Below are positions 32,001 to 44,037 of a DNA stretch of 64,000 nt, piece after piece. Position 1 is the stretch's first letter, and each line of letters opens with the position of its first letter. The notes under the pieces are model-generated. The model made no database searches. It saw only the letters and a list, made by a program, of their open reading frames with translations, and had not been told where the DNA came from. The position numbers and the translations under genes were made by a program. Source of the stretch: Onthophagus taurus (taxonomy: Eukaryota > Arthropoda > Insecta > Coleoptera > Scarabaeidae); the NCBI RefSeq assembly GCF_036711975.1, contig NC_091966.1, positions 12,407,501 through 12,471,500 of the forward strand, written 5' to 3'.

Positions 32001-35000
32001 ACATTATAAGGATTTTTTTAATAAAACAAATTTTTAAATTCTTACTTGGAAATCATCGTCAATAGGTAAATCAACATAAATATAGTCTTCATCTCCAGCG
32101 TTTGGCGGAATCATTTCAACAAAGTCAACAATCGTTTCAGGAACCGGCGTTGGAATTTGAGTTTCTTTGTCGGCTCGTTCAATTACAACTTCAGCCTCTT
32201 CTGCAATTTTGGGTTGCTTGCCTTTCTTGTCTCCTTTTCCTTTATCAGCTTTATCTCCCTTACCTGCCTTTTTAGAACCTTTATCTGCTGGTTCTTCATC
32301 AGGTTTAGGTGCTTGCGTTTTTGGTTGTTCTTTCTTTTCTGCTTTCTCACCTTTTTTCACTGATTGTGATTGGTTGACAGCATCCGGTTGAGGTACCTCC
32401 GCTTCCAAATATTCAACGATATCACCAAAAAGTTGAACTGAAGTTTTCGGCGGTATTTTATATTCACCAATGATGAGTTTTCCTAAATGTTTAATAGCTG
32501 CGAAATCTAATGTTTTATAATAAAGTGTGTAATGACATCCCTGGTTTTGATAAAAAATGTCTAATGGTGTTAAAATATTCATATCTTTATCCATATCGAT
32601 TATATGTGGGTTTGGTAGTGAATCAATGTCTTGTTGAACTTTAATTAAAGCTGTTAAATAAGTATCATAATCTAACACTGGAGCAACAACATCCGGGTTT
32701 GTTAAAAGTAAAGATACACGATATTGTGCATTCTTATCGTAATCTAATGATTTTTGTTCAACGTCGCGTGATGATATATCAACGAAGTCTTCTAATACAG
32801 GTTCTTTTCTGGAAAACTGAACTGTTTCTGGGTCCACTGAAAAACTAACGCATTTATCAGTCGATTTACAAGAAGGTTGTGGCTTTGGATGACATAAATA
32901 ATCGTCAAAATTCAACGGTGTCTCCGTTGGTGCATCAAAAGTATAATCGTCAACGGAACCAGATGTAATTGTGCGTTGATCAATCGTACAATTACAACTT
33001 TCTTCATTAATAAATGTACCAAAAAAGACAGTTTCTTGTTCTTCCGGATGGAATTCCTCCTCTAAATTTTGTGGTTCCAAAGCATAACTTTGAGTTATAG
33101 AAACTTTTTTAGCAGTTAAAGCTTCTTCTAACAACACAGCTTGATCAAAGTTTTTCGGATAATTTATTAAAACCCATCCGTAAATACCAGAAAACGTCTT
33201 CAAATATTCAACAAACATCTTTACTAAAGTCTCATCACTAAGTGGTTCCCCTAAATTTAATACTTCGTAAGCTATTTTTCCCAATTCGGCTTTTTGCGTT
33301 AATTTAATTTCTTCACAAGGAAAAAGTCTTGGTGTTTGTATCATTTGATCTTTGAAAGGTAACTCTTCCGGAACAATTTCTACCACTTCCTTCCCCTTTT
33401 TCCCTGGTTTCGTACCTTTGGGGGGTGGTTTTTTCTTATCTTTGTTCTTTTTATCTTTCTTAACATCTTCAATTGCTACTTGTGTTTCGCTAACGAATTG
33501 CGATTCCGGAGCTTCAACAGTTATTTCCATTTTGTAAGCTTCCAAACAATAATTTATTGTATCTTCTAATTGAATCACTTTTATTTTACGTTCAACCAAA
33601 AGTTTTTCAAGAATTGGTACTACCGTTAAATCAGGAATATTTGCTATGCATGCAGCTACTTCTACTTTTGGTATATTCGGTGGGGTTGGTAACGCTGGTT
33701 TTGGGTATTTCGTTAATAAAAGTCTATAAATTAAAAAAAATAAATTAATGATTCGTTAACATTTTACTGAATCTAAAAGTTAATAAAAATTATTCCATTT
33801 TAAACATTTCTGAACCAACTTTTAGGGGCGTTGAAACAACGAGCGTTCTAAAATAAACCAAAGGAAGTGCAACATGCAATTGTTGTGATTGAATATCGAA
33901 GAAACTGTCAAGCTACCATAATGCCACAGATGCTAAAGATGTGAACACACAAAAAATTATAGCATACTAACTCCTAGATGCGTAAAATGTAATGAGTACC
34001 ATGTTACAAAAGACGGTACCAAACCTAAACCAGCACCTCCACAAATGTGTAAGCAGCCAACAACAACATCCAGCTAATTATAAAAATTACATATATTATA
34101 AAAATTTAGACAACAAAAACAAGCCAAAACGCCCAACCAAGAAAGCACATATCTTTCTAGAACAGCCACCGCAGCTGCTTGCGCATATCTACAGTTAGCT
34201 CAAGCATCTCTAGCACTGATACCAACTCTCAATCAATTTTAACCAACATCCTAAAACCCCGTTTAAATCTATTATCACCATATTTTGAACAAATTAAAAA
34301 TTTTATAACAACACATATAATACCAAAAATATTCAATATCTAGATAATCAACAAATTTGACACTCCTTAATTGGTATGCCAATGGCGTTAAAAAGCAACG
34401 AGCGATTCTGATTGCCTTCTTAAGTTCTTAACCACACACAATGTATACAGGGTGTATCTGAATGACTGCAACAAACTTCAAGGGGTGATTCTTTAGTGAA
34501 TTTTAAGGGTACTTTGATATATGAACCATGGGCGACTTCGGCTCCCCTAAGGAGCTACACCCCTCCAAAAATGGCGGAAAATTTTGGTTTAATTTATTTT
34601 TCTCAAAAACCATAAACGCTAGGAAAATGAAATTTGGGGAATATGTTTAACTCATAATAGGGCATGTTTTGACCCTACTTGTACTTTCAACCTACCCTCC
34701 TAAACTACTAAACGTAAGCACCCCCTTCACATTTTTGCTAATATTTTTTTTATGCAGATGATAAATACATTAAAAAATTTTTATCTAGGTAGATGAAAGT
34801 ATCCTAAAACTTTTTTGTCTCTTAAAAATTTTTCCAAAAACGACTAATTTTTGAGAAAAAAAATAATAAAGCAAACACTGCATGTTAAACATTGGGGTTG
34901 TCGATCAAAAGTTGGAATGAATTTTTAATGAAAAAATCTTAGTAGGCTTTGGAAAGTTTGTCAGAAATAGTTTTGACGTTTAAATGTCAGTGTTTTTCTT

Positions 35001-38000
35001 ACTATTATTATTGTTTTTCAAATTAATTTTTAAATAAAGCTCTATCGTATTTACGCTCGTTCACTCGACGTTTCAAAATTTTAAATAAAACAATAATAAT
35101 AGTACGAAAACCACTGACATTTAAACGTCAAAAATATTTCTGACAAAGATTGCAAAGCCTACTAAGATTATTTCATTAAAAATTCATTCCAACTTTCGAT
35201 TAACAACCCTACAGCTTAACAGTTAGTGTTTGCTTAATTATTTTTTTTCTCAGAAAATATTAAATTTTCGAAGAACATCAAAGAGACAAAAAAGTTTTAG
35301 AATAGTTTTATCTATTTAACTGAAATGTTTCCAATGTATTTATCATCTTCATAAAAAAAATCTAGGCATAAATTGAACGGGGGTGGTTACGTTTAGTAGT
35401 TTAGAAGGGTAGGTTGAAAGTACAAATAGGGTCAAAACGTGCCCTATTATGAGTTAAACATATTCCCCAAATTTCATTTTCCTAGCGTTTATGGTTTTTG
35501 AGAAAAAACAATTAAACCAAAATTTTCCGCCATTTTTAGAGGGGTGTAGCTCCTTAGGGGAGCCGAAGTCGCCCATGGTTCATATATGAAAGTACCTTTA
35601 AAATTCACTAAAGAATCACCCCTTGAAGTTTGTTGCAGTCATTCAGATACACCCTGTATATAGCATAAACAGAGATTCATTTAAGTAAATCTGAAAAGTC
35701 CAATGTACCCAAATAACACACATCATCGTCCTACCTACAGATAAAGTTGACGAGTCTTTTGGACCCAGCCACCTATAAGAAAATAAAACAGGATCCAACC
35801 GAGAAGATAGTAAGGAAGATGAAAGAATTGTTAAAATCTACAGGAATCCCAGCAGAACAACAGAGAAGCTTATTTGTATAGGCCCCAGTACCTCCAAGGA
35901 TATATGGATTACCCAAAATCCATAAACCAGACGTCCCACTACGCCCTATTGTTAGTGCCACCTATCAACTAGCAAAACACCTTGCCAGGATTTTGTCTCA
36001 TTTTACAGGTAAAACAGAATCATATGTCAGTCATTCCACACATTTTGTAGAATCAATCAGGAGTATGAAGTTAGACCCCCGAGATATCTTCTTCAGGATC
36101 TCTATTCACCAGAGCACCAGTCAAAGATGCCGTGGATGGTCTTCTCCAGAAACTCATCCCGGTGGGTTTGCCGAAGGATGTTCGAGGACTAGTGGAATAC
36201 TGCCTATCATCGACATATTTTAGCTGGAAAGGAGAATTCTACGAGCAATGCGAAGGGGCAGTCATGGAATCATCTCTGTCACCTGTGATCGCCAATTTTT
36301 ACATGGAGATGTTTGAAGAGGAAGCGTTAAAAATAGTCCATGGAAACCGAAGCTTTGGCTTTGTTACGTCGATGACACTTTCGTGATTTGACAACACGGA
36401 AAAAAGCGACCCCAGGAATTTCTAGACCATCTAAACATGAAACCCATGATAAAATTTACCATGGAAACGCAAACTGCAAACAAAACAGTTACCATTCTTA
36501 GATGTGTTGGTTACTAGCAAGACAGATGGGGCATGGAAATTAAAGTATATCGAAAGAAGACGCATACGAATAAATACCTGCAGGCTTCATCCTATCACCA
36601 CTCACAACAGAAGAGGTCCGTGATTCAAGCCTTATTCCGGCGAGCAGAGGATATGTGATAAAGAAAACCTAAAGAAAGAAGAGAGTTTCCTACAAGATGT
36701 ACTACAGAAGAAGTTGGCCAAACTAATCGTAACATCGATTGTCGCATCAAGGAACACGCCAAGACCATCCAATAATGTACTATCTGAGCTGGACTCTGAT
36801 CACCTTCCAGTAGTAATTAAATATGATACAACACCCATAACGATCCCAAGACAAAATTCTTTTATAAATGATAAAATAAACAGGAAACTATTTTAAGAAA
36901 GATGTGCAAGAAATCTAACCAATCATTTCCCGCTAAGCACAGAAAAGCAAATTAATACAAGAGTCCCTGACTAGCAACCACTAAAAGCACAGAAGAAGCA
37001 ACAAGCAAACAACCAAGTCAGCAGCGAAAAACATACACTTCCCCAAATGAAATACTAAAATTGATTAAATAAAGCACCGCATTCGTCGAGAATGGTAACG
37101 TTTTAGAAATCCAGAAGTTAGAACATTATTTAATCGGTTGTCTCATAGAGTGAAATGAGACATGAAATGATAAAATGAAAAGTTTATCATTTGAGTCATA
37201 CCAGCAGTATCTATGCAATATCAAACAAGGTGAGCAGGAAATGTTGAGGCTTACTGGGAATACTACAAAAATGGAATGAAATTTCGACAATTAAGGAAAA
37301 TGGTAAGGCTTGTTATACAGATTAAGAAAAGGTAAAAATCTTTGTAGAACACTTAACATGTCATTTCCAATTTGTATATTGCATTGAGAAAAATTTACCA
37401 AATAGTAAGATTAACATGAAACCAACATCACCCAAAGAAATTCAATAAATAATTTGATCATTGTCAAAGAAGAATGCACCTGGCTATGACCTTATAACAA
37501 ATATAAATGTAATGAACCTCCCTTGTAAATATTATGCTTTCTTTGCAAGTCTATTCAATGAATGGCTAATCATTGGATACTTTCCAGAAGTAAGGAGGCA
37601 TGCTCATATCTTACTATTTCGCAAACCTGCATGTTATAAACAAATCTAATCCAGAAAGCTATAGATCAATTAGACCATTATGTATCCTACCAAAACTTTT
37701 AGAAAATAAAATACAAATAAGATTACTTGACGAACTAAATGAACAGCAACTATTACCAATCTTTCCAATTCGGCTTCAAACAAGATTACTCTACAAGTCA
37801 TCAACTCCAGAGGTTGGTTGACCTAATGAAGGATGATTGTGAGAAGACAATGTATACAACTATTCTTTTCTAGACATCACACAAGCTTATGATCGAATTT
37901 GGTTGGATGGGCTAAAATACCAAATTCTCCAGCTAAATGTTTCAATATCTCAAGTCCACAAATTCCACAACTGCGTCTCCTTCAAATCACGAGGTAATCG

Positions 38001-40603
38001 AGATATTCCTGAAGGAAGCTTCCTATCTCCAATGCTTTTTAATATGTATATGCCCGATATCAACCAAATTATTGATAACGATATAGCTATATTCGCTGAC
38101 AACACAGTCCTATTCGCTGCAGAATCAAATCGTAAAAAGATATGTTTACTTCAAAATAAGTGATTGAGTACAGCTGAATGGTTCATTACAAACAAACAAG
38201 TCTTCGAAGAGAATTAAGCATTAAAACGATTCAACAGTTCATCATAATGAAAACTAAAAAGCTTCATGAACAACTACGCATGTGCAAATCAACCTCTACC
38301 AATTGGGAAGAAAAACATTCATAGCCGCCTACAACGAACTTGAACAATATTAATTATATTCAATTTGTTAATTCTTATTACTAGGAGATGCATGTGACTG
38401 TATGTGTAAAAAATGGCATGTATAATTTTTGTTTAAGGTTTGCTAAATAAAATTATTAAAGAAGAAAACATTTCTGAAATATATTTTTTTGTAATTCGCG
38501 ACGGTAATGAAAGCTATTACAGTACTCAAACGGGTGCTGTAATGACACTCTTTACAGCATCCGATGCTGTAATGAGATTTTAGTAACATTTTATGGAATC
38601 AGTTTAAATTGGTGACATTGGGTCATTAATTTTTTTAGTTGTCAATCTGACAATGTTTGTCTATGGATGTTTAAACACGTTCTTAACATCGAATACAAGG
38701 TCCACAATGATGAGGACATTGAACTCTGAGCAATTTCTCTTATTTTGGGAGGTGTACATGAAACATTTTTATCAGGTGAATACGTTTTGTGTTTTGACAG
38801 TTTCTATTTGTCATTCAAATTTCTATTTTCAAATGTTACGTTGTTACCAACTGCTACATACCTATTTCCCTACATTGTCAAAATTTATTTTATTTTTGAG
38901 AAAAAAAGGATAAAAACGCGAATTACAAAAAATAGCATAAAAAACACGTTTCATAAGACTTAAAGCACTCATTCATTAAAAAACTCGTGGCTTCGCCACT
39001 CGTTTTTCAACTTGAATTCGTGCATTTCAAACGTCTCTCACGAAACTTGTTTTTTAATATACTATTACCAATCTTACCTAAAAATAACATGTCCTAAAAT
39101 ATTCATAGCAAGTTTAATATCATCAAGTTTATCTACGAATTCACTGGCGTGCGCATCGATTTCATACGGCCAAACAAAATTACAATAATCCTCAAAATTT
39201 CTAATATCAAGAGTATTTTGCCTATCGATTTCTTCGAGAACGATCTCATCATCAAAATCATCGATGGGCATGTAATCGATGATCGTCTCAACATCCTCGA
39301 CAACATCGAATATCGATTTACCCTTAACGAATAAATCGGCTAGATCTTTCTTCATTTTTGGCGACATTTCCTCATCAAAAGCCTCTTTATATTCAGCATC
39401 GCGAATAGCTATGTCTACCATATCTCGAAGGGCTTCCGTGCACATTTGAAGACGACGTTCTTTCATTAATCGTATTTTTTGCGCGTAGATTCTTCGATGA
39501 AGTTCTAAAGTACGATCCCTCTCTAGATAATAGCGACTTCTTTCGTCCCCCGATTCTTTTTCTTTGACAAAAACATATTTTAAGATTGCATCATCAGCTT
39601 GCTTTTGCATTTCTCTTTGTATTAGAAGTCGATTTTGGGCCATTATTTGTTTTTGCTCGCGAATTTCGAATAATTTATTCGCCATTTGTTTCTCATAATT
39701 AGATTGTTTCAAAATTTTTTTTGATAACTCCATTTCTATAGCTTCTTCTTGCTGCCGAACAGTTTCATTCCAAATTTTTGTAACCATAATCGTTTCCATT
39801 TGAGATTTCATTGCACGTTCTTCTTGTTCCCTTTTAAATTTATTTTTAAGTTTTTTAACGATTTTTTGAGCTTCACGTGGGTTTGGATCGGGTAAGTCAA
39901 TTTCTTGGGCATTTTTTTCTTGAGTTTTTAATTCGTCATAAGTTTCGCTAAGAGATAAAACGTCGAATGTGTCCGATTCAGGTTCAATTGGTAGGGCTTC
40001 AGATACTGTACGAAATCGAAAAGGACGAGATGGTTTTATGTCCGATTTTTCAATCGATGCTATATAAGCATTTCTTGCTTCTTTACATCGTTCTAATAAT
40101 GCTCTGTAACGATCTCTGTGCCATTGAATTATATGAGCTTGATCTTGTAATGGTTGACTTAAAGGATTAAGTTGTATATCATCGCCTATATCTTTGTATT
40201 CATCAGTAACAATTGTACATTTAAAACGATTATTGGAACGAAGTTTTTCTCTTATTACATTTTGTGTGGTGTAATGTAATTGATCTTTACCTGTTAAAAC
40301 TAAGTAAAGCTTATAAAATAATTTCACTGTGGAAGATAATTTGTTTTTTGTAAAACAATTGATCGCATCCTCTTCTAAACTCGGATCCAAACATTTTAAC
40401 CATAATGTTACTCTTGTTATATTTGTTAAGGTATCGTGGGTATCATGGATGGTTTTTAATTGCTTTTCGGTTATTATATTGTATTGACGCAGAAGTAAGG
40501 CGATAAGGTGACCGTTTAAAACAGCTTCAAGAAAACTATCATCGTGAACGTCTACTATTACACCCAATTTGTCTCTTAGCCATTGTGTTATAACGTCTCC
40601 CAT
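26020..40603 (-). CDS. SPEF2: SPEF2/CPC1-family axonemal central-apparatus protein
   Basis: Four long coding exons on the minus strand, 39078-40603, 32046-33723, 29907-31520 and 26020-26802, join in phase to give 1866 aa (human SPEF2 is about 1820). The start MGDVITQWLRDKLGV opens an N-terminal CH-like domain (about 1-110). Long charged coiled-coil stretches follow. Next is an adenylate-kinase-like region (from about 530) in which the P-loop is not recognisable. Lys-rich linkers come next, including a KGKGK-type repeat at about 1300. A degenerate EF-hand-like stretch (FRELDEDKKEF) lies near 1565, and the protein ends LLGDV. SPEF2/CPC1 is part of the C1b projection of the ciliary central pair and is needed for sperm flagella. 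AATAAA overlaps the stop. Introns of 5.4 and 3.1 kb carry transposons. It lies in tandem with E(z), 1.2 kb upstream of it. Confidence 0.9.
27290..28110 (+). mobile_element. Decayed LINE fragment in SPEF2 intron 3
   Basis: The plus strand gives LLAYAD (the catalytic YADD block, here broken), then KSMETYFEGKDFEVNVEKTK. These match the LINE at 58290-59810 (LAYADDIVVMAREA; RYFRGKGLEVNVGKTR). The 3' half keeps GRRAIKYEDGLVQKSDFKIL, again like that copy. It is purine-rich on the plus strand, like its relative and unlike its AT-rich surroundings. Confidence 0.7.
28250..29300 (-). mobile_element. RTE-like LINE fragment in SPEF2 intron 3
   Basis: Reading high to low, 29032-29235 resembles the endonuclease-RT linker (KAIKRDHWNKFANNMDHDLY, then GAQKKILKML). 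Further on, in broken frames, come LDMTISIDKTK, a KYLELDI-like block, then KIRIYKTC and the TYGIETR-like end of the RT thumb. The sequence is heavily decayed. Confidence 0.55.
29301..29906. other. Rest of SPEF2 intron 3, nothing recognised
   Basis: Plain AT-rich intron with no further element identified. The same holds for SPEF2 intron 2 (31521-32045). Confidence 0.4.
34448..35656. mobile_element. Palindromic element, CAGGGTGTATC ends, copy 3
   Basis: The left end CAGGGTGTATCTGAATGACT has its exact inverse at 35637-35656, with TATA beside both. The arms mirror each other almost base for base over 600 bp (for example GGGCGACTTCGGCTCCCC near 34528 and its inverse near 35560). It is 1209 bp, non-coding, and lies in SPEF2 intron 1. 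Confidence 0.85.
35735..36714 (+). mobile_element. Penelope-like retroelement fragment
   Basis: Across frameshifts the plus strand reads PPRIYGLPKIHKPDVPLRPI, then YQLAKHLARILSHFTGKTES. Then come LPKDVRGLVEYCLSSTYFSW, GEFYEQCEGAVMESSLSPVI, ANFYMEMFEEEAL, a YVDDTF-type block (in shifted frame near 36365) and LPFLDVLV. This order is that of the RT of Penelope-like elements. The GIY-YIG endonuclease was not found. It lies in SPEF2 intron 1, just right of the palindromic element. Confidence 0.85.
36715..38230 (+). mobile_element. Jockey-like LINE, endonuclease end plus RT (decayed)
   Basis: It begins with the end of an endonuclease domain (LSELDSDHLPVVIKYDT). After broken sequence come RT blocks: NPESYRSIRPLCILPKLLEN, FLDITQAYDRIWLDGLKYQI (block A), GNRDIPEGSFLSPMLFNMYM (block B) and AIFADNTVLFAAESN (the catalytic FADD is FADN here). 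Many stops are present. It joins the Penelope-like fragment on its left. Confidence 0.8.
38483..38933. mobile_element. MITE with TTTTTTGTAATTCGCG inverted ends
   Basis: TATTTTTTTGTAATTCGCG at the left and its inverse near 38915-38933 bound a 450-bp non-coding unit. Near the left end are alternating inverted words (ATTACAGTACTC, GGTGCTGTAATG, TTTACAGCATC). A separate perfect hairpin (AAACTCGTGGCTTCGCCACTCGTTT) lies just right, at about 38980-39005. Confidence 0.55.
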
Positions 40604-40689
40604 ATTTTTTATATAATTTTTCTTGACATAGACTAATAAAAGGTGTCAATTATTCTTTTTTTTGTAATTCGTTCATTTTTGACACAATT

Positions 40690-41165
40690 TTTAACAAAAA
40701 TTACAAAAATTTGGAACGAAACTGTTCGGCAGCAAAAAAAAGTTACAGAAATGGAGTTATTAAAAAAAATTTTATAACAATCTAATTATAAGGAACAAAT
40801 GGCTAATAAAATATTCAAAATTCGTGAACAAAACTTATGGCTCAAAATCGGCTTTTGATACAAAGAGAAATGCAAAAACAAACTGATGATGCTGTCTTAA
40901 AATATATTATTGTCAAAGAAAAAGAATCGGGGAACGAAAGAAGTCGCTATTATCTCGTGAGGGATCGTACTTTAGAACTTCGTCGAAGAATTTATGCGGA
41001 AAAATACACTTAATAAAAGAACGTCGTCTAGAAATGTACATATATGGAAGCCCTTCAAGATATGGTAGGTGCATCTGTTCGCTATGCTGAATATAAAGAA
41101 GTAAATGTCTCCAAAAATGTCTAGCTGATTTATTCGTTAAAGGTAAATCGATATTCGATGTTTTT
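40690..41165 (+). pseudogene. Inverted partial duplicate of SPEF2 exon 1
   Basis: Across frameshifts and stops, the plus strand translates to the middle of SPEF2 exon 1: TKIWNETVRQQ, QMANKIFKIREQ, then in other frames REMQKQTDDAVLKYIIVKEK, RDRTLELRRRIYAEK and ADLFVKGKSIFDV. The matching part of the gene is at about 39290-39790 on the opposite strand. There are small deletions and no intron, but the source is a single exon, so retrocopying cannot be separated from DNA duplication. It lies 90 bp upstream of the SPEF2 start codon, head to head. Confidence 0.85.
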
Positions 41166-41599
41166 GTTTTTGTATTTGGTGTTTGTTTTGGTTTTCTTTC
41201 TAATTCGACCCATTCTAGTTTTCACACGATCTTCCTTAGGAAATTTATTTCAGCCGCTGTTATTCATGATTCATGTTTATCTCTATATATGGTTTTATAG
41301 ATTCTTATTTTTGTATTGGTTCCTACTTCCTTACCTATAATTGAATTGTTAGTAATAAATAATTTGGTAGTATATATTTTGTTGTATTTCTTTGTCTTTT
41401 GTTCAATTCTGAATAATAATGGTGCCCAAATTTATCTTCTGTTTTCAATCTCTTCCCGTGTCAGAAACAAAAACTAAAAAACACAGCTATGTCGATAACT
41501 GGGTTCTTGCAATAAGATGTAGACAGAAACGCCATCTAAAACAATCATGATCACAAAACTGAGTTAACATGTTTCCATCTAAATAATAAACTCGTCGAC

Positions 41600-42160
41600 A
41601 GAAAAGAATAGAATACAAAGTGTACCCACCACAAAACACCTACGCGTTACACTTGATAAAAGCTCTTATTCAGAGAACATATAATGAACAGCGGAGAAAC
41701 TAAAAACGAGGAACAATATTATACAAAAACAGTGTGGAACAACATGGGGAGTATCGGCCACCACTCTGCACTCAACAGTCCTGAGCCTCGTCTTCTCAAC
41801 GCAATAGTGTGGTTTAATAGTCCTCATACCACAGAATCGATCCTCAATGTAATAATACGAAAATGATTGCAGGGGTTATCAAATCTACTTCAATGGAATG
41901 GCTCCCAGTACTAAGCCATATATCACCTCCAAACATGCGCCATAAAAAAGGCCTTTTTTTCAACCTAACCAAAACCTACTAATATACGATGATATTGAGG
42001 ACGCCAACCATACCCTTCTCCAATCCAAAAATCCACCGATCAAAACTGCAGCCACTGCCGCAGATGAAGAATTCAACATGATTAACGCTTGGCAGCAAGA
42101 ATGGATAACAAGCCTCTTGGTTTTGTGTTAGCGTTGTTTGTCCGAACGGGAAGCTGGTCC
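41600..42160 (+). mobile_element. Decayed LINE RT thumb/C-terminal fragment
   Basis: In broken frames the plus strand gives LRVTLDKSSYSENI, LNAIVWFNSPHTTESILNVI, then LPVLSHISPPNMRHKK. This fits the post-RT region of a Jockey/R1-like insect LINE family (LGVTLDR..., ...PVW..S.H...ID..LN..., LPVLSNI.PP.LRR). It is related in pattern to the minus-strand fragment at 11220-11480. Confidence 0.6.
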
Positions 42161-42548
42161 ATCTATTCTGGACAATACGAGAATATATCTGAAAATGTAA
42201 CCCCCTCGAATTTATTGGACAAATGTCCTTGTGTCAATAATGTTTAGACGCTGATAAGAAAGGGTCTAACTATAACAACAGTGTAAGGTTTCCAGAAAAC
42301 AGGAAAAGAAGACACGCAGAGAGGAAAAGAAAAAAGAGAGTGAGAAAAAGAAGTTAAAGTCAAAAAGTGAAAATAAGAAGCAAACGACCGGACCGAACAG
42401 TATCTAGTATATTACACCGAATCTCTTAAGGCGGCGCCAGACATGCGGCATTCAGCAAGTACTGAACGACTGCTCGACAAATGACAAGCAGTTGCGGAGC
42501 TCGTCATATTTTCACCGATTACTCACAAAAAAACGTGCTACATATGCA

Positions 42549-42804
42549 AGGTCTATAGAACATAAGGTTACCCAATGCCGATTCTCCTCCTCTGAGGGGC
42601 AAGGTGGGTCAGTGACGTAGCTGGTTCTATGAACAACACAACACGATGTGTGGTTTAAATATTTTGTATAGACTGTAACACAGTATAGGCACGTAGAGGC
42701 TATCTTTTACTCTGACTGTATCGAACCAGTGACGTCAATCTGCGGGGTAATAATTGATACTACAGAGGCATAGGGAATTAGGTAATCTTATGTTCTATAG
42801 ACCT
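42549..42804. mobile_element. 256-bp MITE with 13-bp flanking direct repeat
   Basis: The inverted ends AGGTCTATAGAACATAAG (42549) and CTTATGTTCTATAGACCT (42804) are perfect. Outside them the 13-mer TGCTACATATGCA is found on both sides (42536-42548 and 42805-42817), as expected of a target-site duplication. No ORF. The superfamily is not assigned. Confidence 0.8.
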
Positions 42805-42817
42805 TGCTACATATGCA

Positions 42818-44037
42818 CGGTTTGTCCTATTTGAGTCACTGTGGGAACGACGAATATTCACAGATAAACGTATTTAAGTACAGATCGCCATGGATAGCGA
42901 TGCAGAGCTTGCCATTCATTCAGCTGCTTTTGTTGTCATGTCTTGTGGTGGTATGTTATTGAACAGTAGAAAAAAAAAGCGGAGAAGAAGAAGATGGTGG
43001 ATGGTATCACTCTATCAAAGTAGACAAACGTAGGTATTAACTAGTGGTGGAACAGATATCCGACAACTATCCGGTATCCGGCCATTTTTTAAAATTCGGT
43101 CGGATACCGGATAGTTACCAAATATCAGACTTTGGCCAGATATTAAAAATCTATTACTTAGTACGCCACCATTCACAAGAATTAGTATGTCTTTTACATG
43201 TTGGACACTGCAAATAATAATCAAGTTCAACCCCAATAGGACTTTTTCATTGAATACAACTTTATTTATACCAAGTTTGTCATTAGCAACCTCACTGTAA
43301 CAATCCCAATACAATATACAGGACAACCATCTTGTTGAAACGATATTTCTCTGTAGATATTGAGTGGCAAATCTTCTAATAAAGTTGTTAAATCATTTTG
43401 GAGGAAATACAAATAACATACAAAAGTATGAATTTTTTAAATAACATGTTTTTTGCAGAAAAACAGGCAATAATATTTTTTATGATAAGAAAAATGGCAA
43501 GTGTTGTACCATTTTGAAAACTTGACTAAACAGGCCATCTTTTAAAATTACTTACCAAGGGTGTTGTACTACTCCTTTTTTTTAGAAATCATGTGTCAAA
43601 CTTGATAGACATAAATTCTTTCAACCTTAACTCAATCAAATTAATATATTTTTTTGCAGAACTAACGATTTTTGTTGTTTGATTTGTCACTTCTACAGTA
43701 GCATGGTTCATAAGGAATACATTATTAAAAAAATCACTATTAAATTGCGAACATTTCTGACCGTAGTACCTAAAGATATGATGTACAGGACCGATTTTTA
43801 ACGTTTTCAAAAATATGTCTATTACCACTTAACTAAGAGACATGGAATTTTTTTCTTATTTTTCCAGAACAGGTATGGGTTGGCCTCTCACCCGGTGCCC
43901 GCTTGACGTTGAGTTTCGGGACACCTGTATAAAATCTCTTGTTGCAGTTTCATCTAGTTTTCTTCTCTTCGCGTGTAATTCATCATCACATCACATTCAT
44001 TACTAACAGAACTGTCGCTGTTATCACTTTCGATTAA
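42818..44037. other. Intergenic, possible decayed element
   Basis: No host gene. At 43045-43120 lies an imperfect hairpin of ATCCGGTATCCGG-type words next to AGTGGTGGAA, which looks like an end of a hAT-type element, but no partner end was found. The minus-strand frames at 43015-43326 and 43589-43828 carry no domain I recognise. Confidence 0.35.

Noticed and set aside
32157-32391. Plus-strand ORFs rich in Ser, Phe and Leu opposite SPEF2
   Set aside because: These are antisense shadows of the Lys/Gly-rich SPEF2 linker; the minus-strand frame is the long, spliced one. The same holds for 30577-30807 and 33352-33537.
43040-43120. Hairpin with ATCCGGTATCCGG words as a possible hAT end
   Set aside because: No matching second end, target duplication or transposase frame could be found nearby.
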